From JAXMBN01 sp046349875 (lineage in GTDB: Bacteria > Planctomycetota > Planctomycetia > Pirellulales > Pirellulaceae), in assembly GCA_046349875.1 (NCBI GenBank), contig JAXMBN010000068.1, positions 1 to 15,386 of the forward strand: DNA of 15,386 nucleotides, read 5' to 3'. A program made the translations under genes and the position numbers. A model generated the notes under the pieces. That model had not been told where the DNA came from and made no database searches. It worked only from the letters and a program-made list of their open reading frames with translations. The first letter of the stretch is position 1. Each line of letters opens with the position of its first letter. This document shows positions 8,388-15,386 of this stretch, piece by piece.

Positions 8388-11300
8388 GAGAAACGATCAT
8401 GCCTTGTCCATCCGCCCCTCGCAAGCCACGATCTGTGAATCTTTGTCAGCTAGAAACCCATTGAGAATTCGGCCATCGGACGTTGTCACGATGTAGTTTT
8501 CAAATCCCTCACGGATTTCAAGGTTGGGATTGATCACGTTCATGAGCATCCGTTCTACATTGGAGCGATCGAAGGGAGTTAGATCGGGGCCGTGGATCCT
8601 CCTTCCTCAAAGAGTCGGTGGCAGCGACCGCAATGTTGCTGAAACTGAATCTTTCCTTGTTTGGGATTTCCGTTCCAGATTGCAGTACCATCCGAACGCG
8701 ATCAATTTCGGCAAGAGCCGACAGAGGATGCACCGGAAAGATTTCCCCAACGCTTTTGCAAAGCTGCTGCCAACTCGGCATCTTGGTGCATGTTCATTCG
8801 TCGAACCGCTGCGATGGAAATGGCATCTTCGGAAATGGTCTGAGCATCCATGGCCTTCAAGAGTGACTTTGCCCAATCGGATCGGCTTGCGAGCAACGAT
8901 TCCGCGGCCAGCTTTCCTTCACTGTCCAAGGACGCGAACATCCGGATCACGACCGATGCAATGCTTGGATCATCGTAGCTCACCAAGCAGCCAATCACGG
9001 CATTCTTGATGGAGGCATCTTTGTCCTTTTCCAGCAGATCGAGAAGGATTGGGCAAGGCTTGAGGGGATCGAGTCTGTCCCATGATTTCGATAAGCTGCT
9101 TGCGTACGGGAACCAAAGTCTTAGTGTTTTGAATCGCCTGGAGGGCTTCGGCAACGGCATCGGCTTTGCCTTGCCGGAGGCGAAGCGGCAGTGAGGCTCC
9201 ACCGCTTGCATCAATCGCTGTTAGCAACTCTTGAGGAACGGTAGAAAGAGATCTTCCTTGATAAGCATCTTCGAAGCCGCGAAGCAATCTTGGTACTGGA
9301 TTCCGCATTGGGTGCTGCTGCTAACAGCTTGGCCGCGTCGAGGAGATCCTCACGACGTCCAGATTGCGAATAACGCTTCATCCATCGTTCGAGAAGTGTG
9401 TTCTGCATCATCTTTGAATTCCATGCATCGTTCGTTGGAAGCATGGCTTGCATGAGAATCGATTGATCCGCCTGACGCAGATGCGATTCGAGAGCCCACC
9501 ATACAAGAAGCGGCTGATGAATGTCATCCGCATCTTCGTCATGCATCGCCAAGCAGGCGATCAGGTGGTATCGCTTGAGGCCAGGTCATTCTGCGAGCCG
9601 AGCAAGCGATCTGTTTGCGAACTTCGAGGAGGAATCCCGATGAGCGAGATCTATGAGAATGCTTGCGGTCATTTCATCCATGGTCTGCGAGTCAACTAAC
9701 AGCCGGCAATTCAAGCGCGAACGAACGGATCGGAATGGCGAAGAAGGGCGTTTCCCCGCATGGCATCGAGACCTCCATTAGCATGAATGGCCCAGAGCGG
9801 CTTCGAGCGTCGCTTGGTTGGATGACGATTGGATCATTTCAAAAAGCGGTTCACTCAAAGAGCGATTGGGTTGGTCTCCTGGCAATCGACGCCCGTTTGA
9901 CGCCTCCACTTCACGGGACTATTCAGCTCGGCAAGCAATGCGTCACTTCGTTTCCTGCCAATGAAGAAGAGGGAGGCGACATGCCTTTGGGCTTGATTCG
10001 ATAAACGCGGCCATTGGTTCGATCGACGCGTCCGGCATAATGGCTGCTATGGTCGATGCGCTTGTTCATACATATCTGCCACATAGACACAACCATCGGG
10101 ACCGGTCTTGATATCGACGGGACGAAACCACGGATCATCCGTCTTGACGATGCGTTCGATGTCTTCCGTTTGAAAGGAAGACTGGTAAGGATCGATCTTG
10201 CTGAGAACCACTTGTCCCTGAAGCGGCTCGATGCCCATCAATTTGCCTCGGTATCGATCGGGGAGTACGGTGTCTTCGTAAACGATGAAGTTGTGGGTAA
10301 AGCGAGCGACCGAATGATGCCTGATGTTTTCGAAGAAACCATGGGCGTACGGATTCGAAAGAGGCCCATGCTTACCGAAGCCCTTTCGATAGTATCCTCC
10401 TTGCACATAGTGAAAGCCTCGCGTGTCGCCTCCATTGTGCCTAGAAAAGACTCGGCCTTTGGAGTCGATCTCGCATCCGAAAGTGTTTTCACCACCCTCG
10501 GCAAACACTTCAAAGACTTTCGTTTCCGGGTGGAAACGCCAAATCAATTGGCCCACGGTTCGAATCGGAGGATCTTGTGAACCAGGTCGCTTGACGTGCA
10601 GAGACGGTGCTTCCTTGCGCCGTAAAGCCAACCATCAGGACCGAATCGAAGTGGCTGATGACCGAATGCGAGTCTTCGATGCCGAATCCTTCGAGGAGCA
10701 CTTCGGGATCGACCATCCGGTACATCGTTTCGATCAGCATCGGGATAGAAGAGCAGATACGGTGGATTGGTGACGTAGACGCCTCCTCTACCTACCGCTA
10801 CGGACGAGGCAAGGCTGAGCCCTTCCACGAAAGTCTTGTGGACGTCGTAGATGCCGTCACCGTTGGTATCTTCATGAATGGAAATGCGGTCTTTGCCGAC
10901 GAAATGATTGGGCGGTGGCGGAGGCACCTTATCGTAAACCGACCGCAAGAATGCATCGCGACTGACCATGGTGAGCCCCGCTGGCTCAGGGTATTGCCGA
11001 TATTCGGCTAGCCACATGCGTCCTCGTTCGTCCCAGGTCATGAATAACGGCGCGATATCGGGATCACCTACTACCAATTGAACTTCGAGATCCGCTGGAG
11101 TTTGGAAATGGCGAACGGCCTCCTGAGGTGATAAGGGATCGGTGTCACCTTCGCGGCGAGCTAAATACTTTTCAATGTCATCAACGACATCGATGGTGCG
11201 ATAGATTCCTTTGGATCGCAATTTCTGATCGGTATCGTCCGAAGTTTGCATGTTGAATTCTGGTATAGAAGCAATCGACCACTTCGCATCATCGCCAGGT

Positions 11301-11789
11301 TGATATTGCCAAGTCCTTCCAATCGAATGCCAGCTCGTTGGTTACGTTGATGATGGCAGGTGGAGCCACGCTGAAGTTGGGACGCGGATCGCTTTGATAG
11401 ACACGAATTGCAAACGTGTTGTAGTCACCGAACTACAGCCGGCTTGGATCGACCGCGTGTTTACCATTCTCACCTAATCCACTTCGAAACTGAGGTGGAA
11501 AGGTGCCACTCGCGGTAACCAATACTCCATTGAGATAGGTCGAACGCGCATCATCCATCGACTCCACATGAATAGTGAGTTCATCCTCTTTCCACTCTTG
11601 AGGAAGAAACACCAAGGCGCGATACCAGGAATAGCCGTTGATAGGGGCGAACTTGCCTTGGGGTACGCCTCGCCAAGTTGCGGGAATGGGTTGCAGGGAC
11701 CATCGCGAATCACCGGCTTCTTGGGATATGCCTTGGCCAGCCTGCAGAGCGACCAGGAGCATCCAAACGATCAAGAAACGAACGTCCAT
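8262..11789 (-). CDS. PVC-type haem-binding protein: jelly-roll, beta-propeller, HEAT, CxxCH (frameshifted)
   Basis: This is a very large secreted protein, about 1,170 residues once breaks are bridged. The order, N to C, is: a signal peptide (MDVRFLIVWMLLVALQAGQG); a sugar-binding-like jelly-roll (GYSWYRALVFLPQEW, MDDARSTYLNGVL); the PVC dehydrogenase-like beta-propeller (DIAPLFMTWDERGRMWLAEY, RISIHEDTNGDGIYDVHKTF, GENTFGCEIDSKGRVFSRHN, PDGCVYVADMYEQ); HEAT-like helices (around 9900-8700, with WAIHANGGLDAMRG); and a cytochrome c domain with CGRCH at 8632-8618 ending in LFAYLRSSQPVN. Proteins of this family are thought to be periplasmic oxidoreductases or polysaccharide-related; substrates are unproven. 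One in-frame TAG (11435-11433) and more than ten indels interrupt it, for example missing bases in GCAATT and CTTTGG near 11325. All domain landmarks remain. Confidence 0.85.
8618..8632 (-). other. Haem c attachment site CGRCH of the PVC protein
   Basis: On the minus strand these bases encode Cys-Gly-Arg-Cys-His, preceded by GKIQFQQH and followed by RLFEEGG. This is the usual setting of a C-terminal class I cytochrome c domain in these proteins. Confidence 0.85.
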
Positions 11790-12126
11790 CGTGTGAGGTT
11801 CTTAGGTAGGAAGGAAGTGCAGGGGAGTTCCAATTCTGAAAACCCTGCTGGGTGGGAAATCGCGATTTTGGGCGAGAAGTTCTATGGTAACAGACTTTTT
11901 CGCGAAAGGAAAAAGCATTGGATCGTCCCAAGAAAAATAGGGAGACGAACAAGGTTACCAAGAATGAGTTATGCAGGGAGTTGAGGGCTCGATCGAGGGA
12001 AAACAATAGGAATCACCACCCGCATGGATTCCTGTTTCGGGCAGATTTTTATTGAGATAGGAAGGAGCAGCACTAGAATAAGGCTCGTCGCAGCTAACTC
12101 CTCTCTCCTCGTTGGCGACCCAAGTC
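11790..12126. other. Divergent intergenic region
   Basis: There is no gene in these 337 bp between the oppositely directed PVC and DUF1559 genes. It should carry promoters for both. The rightward one is clear (12052-12079). For the leftward gene I find no box pair that stands out and no Shine-Dalgarno before ATG 11789. Confidence 0.5.
12052..12079 (+). promoter_or_regulatory. Sigma-70-like promoter for the DUF1559 gene
   Basis: TTGAGA at 12052-12057 and TAGAAT at 12074-12079 are separated by 16 bases, close to the -35/-10 consensus. Transcription would start near 12086 and leave a leader of about 40 bases before ATG 12127. Confidence 0.5.
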
Positions 12127-13068
12127 ATGTCTCGTAAAGTTGGTATGACTCTCGTTGAATTGCTTGTCGTGGTAGCGATCATCGCTGTCATTGTGGCTCT
12201 TCTATTGCCAGCCGTCATGAAGGCTCGCGAAGCCGTTCGAAGGGCGAGCTGCCTAAACAATCTCAAACAAATCTCGTTGGCGGTTCATCAATATCACGAC
12301 ACCTTCAATCGCTTTCCGTCAGGATATATTCGTCAACACCGCGATCCAGGTGAGGACCCTTACAAGATTGGCTGGGGATGGGGGGCTTTGATTCAGGGGA
12401 CATTAGGAAATGGTCCACTGTATCGTCTTGTGCGCGATTCGTTTCAAGCAGATCCGATGAGCCGAACAAGTATTCGCACTCAGTCTCTTACGATTTGGAA
12501 TTGTCCGTCGGATAACTTGCGAGGATTAACATGCGTGGGACGCGTGCGAGAAAACCTCAATCCGCCTCTTCCGTCACCCACCAATCCGAACCCAACCAAT
12601 ATCCTTCGAGGTTGTCAGGCCTTTGGAGCTCGATCGAGTTATGTAGCGAGCTATGGTACAGCAGCAGTTGGGTCCGGAGGCCGGAGCAACGGTTTGTTTC
12701 ATGCCAATTCGCATTTGGATATGCGGCATGTGAGCGATGGCTTGAGCAATACGTGGCTTCTTGGTGAACGTAAAGTAGCGCAAGGGCAGGCAACTTGGGT
12801 CGGTGTTCATTGGGCGGAGAGCATGCCGGGTCCGCTATTCAATATCGACAATCTGACCAAGTCGGCTGTCGATCCCTTGGTGCTCGGCAGCACTCACGTT
12901 GCGCCGAATCGAATCGACGGTCGAGCCTTTGGGAGCAGTCATGATGGAGGATGCAACATGGCTCGATGCGATGGATCGACGCTCTTCGTCCCCTCAACGA
13001 TCGAACTCGCCGTCTGGCGATCCATGACAACCATTCAAGGCGGCGAAGTCACCCCCAATGATCTTTAG
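12127..13068 (+). CDS. DUF1559 prepilin-like (type II pseudopilin N-terminus) protein
   Basis: The intact 313-residue protein opens with MSRKVGMTLVELLVVVAI and a long hydrophobic helix. That is a prepilin cleavage and methylation motif with the cut expected between Gly6 and Met7 (GM-TLVE). Then comes REAVRRASCLNNLKQISLAV and HQYHDTFNRFPSGY, the standard start of the DUF1559 domain. The C-terminus has the family's ending: DGRAFGSSHDGGCNMARCDG followed by a short tail. These proteins are hugely expanded in planctomycetes and are presumed surface or pseudopilus-like; their roles are unknown. I chose ATG 12127 over TTG 12112 because it puts the cleavage motif at the usual distance. No Shine-Dalgarno is visible. 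It has its own promoter and a repeat-rich region downstream, so it is probably monocistronic. Confidence 0.92.
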   Translation: MSRKVGMTLVELLVVVAIIAVIVALLLPAVMKAREAVRRASCLNNLKQISLAVHQYHDTFNRFPSGYIRQHRDPGEDPYKIGWGWGALIQGTLGNGPLYRLVRDSFQADPMSRTSIRTQSLTIWNCPSDNLRGLTCVGRVRENLNPPLPSPTNPNPTNILRGCQAFGARSSYVASYGTAAVGSGGRSNGLFHANSHLDMRHVSDGLSNTWLLGERKVAQGQATWVGVHWAESMPGPLFNIDNLTKSAVDPLVLGSTHVAPNRIDGRAFGSSHDGGCNMARCDGSTLFVPSTIELAVWRSMTTIQGGEVTPNDL

Positions 13069-13075
13069 TCCTAAA

Positions 13076-13100
13076 GTTGACTTCAGTCCTTGGGAAGGCT
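13076..13100. repeat. Inverted repeat, left arm
   Basis: GTTGACTTCAGTCCTTGGGA and the next five bases are nearly the reverse complement of 13256-13282, with a few one-base gaps. It starts 8 bp after the DUF1559 stop. Confidence 0.6.
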
Positions 13101-13255
13101 CTTAAAAAACAGCATTCCCTTGAAAGTTTTTCAACGAAGCAATCCTTCGTAGGTTCTCAATAGAACTCCCTAAAAACTTTCTATCCGCTAACCCACTGCG
13201 AATAGCGATCCGCAAGGTACTAACCTGCGTCAAACTGCATCGGAATCAAATACAA

Positions 13256-13282
13256 AGACCTTCCAAGGGACTGGAAGTCAAC
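13256..13282. repeat. Inverted repeat, right arm
   Basis: The reverse complement begins GTTGACTTCCAGTCCCTTGG and matches the left arm at 13076. The two arms enclose about 155 bp with no ORF of note. The right arm runs into the short repeats at 13273-13318. Confidence 0.6.
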
Positions 13283-13318
13283 GTTAAAGTCAACAATGAA
13301 ATCGACGTTGGAAGTCAG
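13273..13318. repeat. Degenerate 6/12-base repeats (GTTGAC-type)
   Basis: Read on the minus strand this is three 12-mers: GTCGATTTCATT, GTTGACTTTAAC, GTTGACTTCCAG. It would translate as VDF-type repeats. From memory, such hexamer arrays are common between planctomycete genes and give rise to false VDFNVDF-like ORFs. Confidence 0.5.
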
Positions 13319-13349
13319 CACTACGCTTTGGCTCGGCGGAACGGACGGA

Positions 13350-14199
13350 TCAACAAACCAACGGTTCCATTGATGAGTCGAGCGATACCGGCAAAGAGGT
13401 GCCGGAAGATAATAACCAAAGGACAAAGGTCTTTTTCACCGCTGGGAAACGTTCGTAGAGGACGTGCCCAATGATAATCAAAGATGCCGCCAAATTTGAC
13501 TCGCTTCTGAACGTGAAATGAGAATGTTCGGGATCATCCCCTTCGCTATGGATGAGCGTCACATTGGCGATGCTTAGCTCTTGGCGAACATATTGGTCCC
13601 AGAACAACTCGACACACAAAAGCATCCCTACAAACCAACTAACAAGAAAGCAGTGTGCTCGAGCCACGGGTGCTTTTCCAGGAGTTTGATGCAAACGCCC
13701 GCCACGAGGCGAAGCGTGATAATCCCAATGGTGACCCCAAGATAAACCATGTAGATGTTTTCGCGAGCAAAAGCCACCGCAGCGACGACGTTATCAAAAC
13801 TGAAGGCTCAGATCCAAGAAGGCGATCATTGCAATCGTCTTGCCAAAGCTGGACGTGGTAACACCGTGCTTGTCGGATGTTCTTCGTCTTCTTTCGTCTT
13901 CGGCAAAATGGTTGCACATCAGCCAGATCAAATAGGCCGCACCGATAATCATCAGGTAGTGGTTGTTGATGATGACGCTGGCGAGCATCAAAGCAATGAT
14001 GCGAAAGCCGTAGGCTCCTGCATACCCAATGGTCATGGCAACCTTGCGTCGCTTTTCATCTAAGTGTGAAGCCAACGCAGCAATGGCCAATGCATTATCG
14101 ACAGACAGAAGGCCTTCGATCACGATCAAAGCGATCACGACATAGGCTGCCTGCGGCGTGAAGAGGGCACTGATACTGGCTTCTGCAAGAAGATCCATT
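13350..14199 (-). CDS. TerC-family integral membrane protein (two frameshifts)
   Basis: This is a multi-pass inner-membrane protein of the TerC family, whose members are linked to metal (Mn, tellurite) resistance and export. The first half reads MDLLAEASISALFTPQAAYV, then VIEGLLSVDNALAIAALASH with the conserved acidic pair of the family, and IGAAYLIWLMCNHFAED. After a break near 13810-13830 the second conserved segment appears, FSFDNVVAAVAFA, followed by IYMVYLGVTIGIITLRLVAG. A second break near 13640-13660 leads to FVGMLLCVELFWDQYV and LAASLIIIGHVLYERF. The last 15 residues may belong to a wrong frame, so the true stop could differ. The start is ATG 14199; a longer frame upstream would translate the ahcY terminator hairpin, so I reject it. 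It lies downstream of ahcY, separated by that terminator. Confidence 0.78.
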
Positions 14200-14272
14200 T
14201 GCAAACTCAACCATTTCCATCGCGCAAGAGCGACGAGCGTATTCGGGTAGCGGGATAATCCTAAGTGACAAA

Positions 14273-14304
14273 GAACGGTGCGACCATTGAAGTTCGCACC
14301 GTTC
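14273..14304 (-). terminator. Intrinsic terminator after ahcY
   Basis: A perfect 11 bp stem (GAACGGTGCGA at 14273-14283 with TCGCACCGTTC at 14294-14304) encloses a 10-base loop. On the minus strand it is followed by a modest T-rich tract (TTTGTCACTT). It lies about 80 bp past the ahcY stop and before the terC-like start. Confidence 0.6.
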
Positions 14305-14382
14305 ATCACAATCCAATCATGTTGCCATCATGCTCTTCGGAGAATGCAAGGATTCTCTTCAAAGAACACCGGCTCGATTCGC

Positions 14383-15386
14383 TTAGTAGCGGTAGTAATC
14401 AGGCTTGTAAGGACCTTCGACAGGAACGCCGATATAGTCTGCCTGATTCTTGCTAAGCTTGGTGAGCTTAACGCCCAGCTTGTCCAAGTGCAATCGAGCT
14501 ACCTCTTCATCGAGGTGCTTCGGAAGAACGTAAACCTTCTTTTCGTACTTGCCAGAAGTTCGTTCGTTCCACAATTCCAGCTGAGCCAACACTTGGTTGG
14601 TGAAGCTGGAGCTCATCACGAAGCTTGGGTGGCCTGTCGCGCAACCAAGATTGAGCAAACGACCTTCGGCCAAAACCAATACGCTTCGCTTGGTATCGTT
14701 GAAATACCATTGATCGTACTGAGGCTTCACGTTTCGTCGTTCGGCTTTGCCTTCCTTCTCAAGCTTGTGAAGGCCGGCCATGTCGATTTCATTGTCGAAG
14801 TGACCGATGTTACCGATGATGGCTTTGTCCTTCATCTTTCGCATCAGTTCTACGGTGATCACATCCTTGTTGCCAGTTGCGGTCACGAACACGTCGGCGA
14901 TTTCGATGACATCTTCGATCGGCTTGACTTCATAGCCTTCCATCGCAGCTTGCAAAGCACAGATCGGATCGATTTCCGAAACGATCACGCGGCAACCTTG
15001 GCCACGCAAGGATTGGCAGGAACCTTTTCCTACTTCACCGAAGCCAGCGACGACGGCTACTTTACCACCCAACATCACGTCGGAGGCTCGGTTCAATCCG
15101 TCGATCAATGAGTGACGGCAACCATAGATGTTGTCGAACTTGCTCTTGGTAACCGAATCGTTGACGTTGATGGCAGGGAAGAGCAATTCACCCTTCTTCT
15201 GCATGTCGTACAAACGATGCACACCCGTGGTGGTTTCTTCCGAAACCCCTTGAAGTCGCTTGGCCATGGCTGCAAACTTGCCTGGGTTGTTCTTGATCTC
15301 TTTGCGAAGGAATTGCAGGATCACGCCCCACTCTTCGGGATCATTGGCTGCATCGAACTCGGGAACCTTACCAGCCTTTTCGAATT
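14383..15386 (-). CDS. ahcY: Adenosylhomocysteinase, 3' part (gene runs off the window)
   Basis: This enzyme converts S-adenosylhomocysteine to homocysteine and adenosine in the cytoplasm, clearing the product of methylation and feeding the methionine cycle. The visible 333 residues are the C-terminal three quarters. They include VNDSVTKSKFDNIYGCRHS, which carries the catalytic Lys and Asp and the conserved Cys; the NAD-binding GFGEVGKG; NIGHFDNEIDM; and the invariant ending KPDYYRY, whose Lys and Tyr contact NAD of the neighbouring subunit. The frame is unbroken to the right edge, where EFDAANDPEEWGVILQF continues upstream. The N-terminus, promoter and any SAH riboswitch would lie beyond base 15386. 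It is well conserved and clean in sequence, unlike the neighbouring terC-like gene. Confidence 0.97.
   Translation of the reverse strand, partial: FEKAGKVPEFDAANDPEEWGVILQFLRKEIKNNPGKFAAMAKRLQGVSEETTTGVHRLYDMQKKGELLFPAINVNDSVTKSKFDNIYGCRHSLIDGLNRASDVMLGGKVAVVAGFGEVGKGSCQSLRGQGCRVIVSEIDPICALQAAMEGYEVKPIEDVIEIADVFVTATGNKDVITVELMRKMKDKAIIGNIGHFDNEIDMAGLHKLEKEGKAERRNVKPQYDQWYFNDTKRSVLVLAEGRLLNLGCATGHPSFVMSSSFTNQVLAQLELWNERTSGKYEKKVYVLPKHLDEEVARLHLDKLGVKLTKLSKNQADYIGVPVEGPYKPDYYRY

Noticed and set aside
10056..10580. 174-codon plus-strand ORF
   Set aside because: It is antisense to the PVC propeller region, whose minus-strand reading carries clear family motifs (PDGCVYVADMYEQ).
13220..13426. Minus-strand ORF reading VDFIVDFNVDFQS
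   Set aside because: It is a translation of the degenerate GTTGAC-type short repeats, not a gene.
14278..15111. 277-codon plus-strand ORF
   Set aside because: It is antisense to the highly conserved ahcY coding sequence; the codon pattern of ahcY explains the open frame.
1..15386. CRISPR arrays, tRNA or rRNA genes
   Set aside because: I saw no regularly spaced identical repeats and no tRNA- or rRNA-like sequence on either strand.

Overview
The window looks like a planctomycete chromosome, probably from the Pirellula/Rhodopirellula side of the phylum. Three markers support this: a DUF1559 prepilin-like protein, a very large secreted PVC-type haem-binding protein (jelly-roll, beta-propeller, HEAT repeats, CxxCH), and a small secreted cytochrome c beside it. 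The assignment rests on recognised protein families, not on a database search.

Layout, left to right. (1) Bases 1-5213, plus strand: a tightly packed run of a small two-helix membrane protein, a large exported/membrane protein, an ABC-transporter ATPase and an ABC-2 type permease. The last three overlap end to start, so they probably form one transporter operon. (2) 5364-6224, plus strand: an intact protein with two DUF3467-like domains joined by a Pro/Ser-rich linker. (3) 6302-11789, minus strand: the large PVC haem protein is upstream and the small cytochrome c is downstream, as in an electron-transfer or oxidoreductase operon. Between them, the last ~127 bp of the large gene occur twice (6972-7100 and 8261-8387). 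The two copies flank about 1.16 kb of unrelated DNA that carries two apparent plus-strand genes joined by an ATGA overlap. (4) 12127-13068, plus strand: the DUF1559 protein behind a convincing promoter, followed by an inverted-repeat and short-repeat intergenic element. (5) 13350-15386, minus strand: the 3' part of ahcY (adenosylhomocysteinase), a hairpin terminator, then a terC-type membrane protein.

Many reading frames are broken by one-base indels, often in or beside homopolymers, although family motifs survive across the breaks. The breaks come in patches that ignore gene boundaries: about 1960-4680, 7580-11430 and 13640-13830 are bad, while 1-1950, 4680-6880, 11790-13070 and 13900-15386 are clean. 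I read most of them as sequence errors rather than gene decay, and list those genes as CDS spanning their frameshifts.

The best candidate for something new is the two-gene cassette that sits inside a duplicated 3' end of the PVC gene, so that the host protein keeps its C-terminus. I do not recognise either cassette protein.
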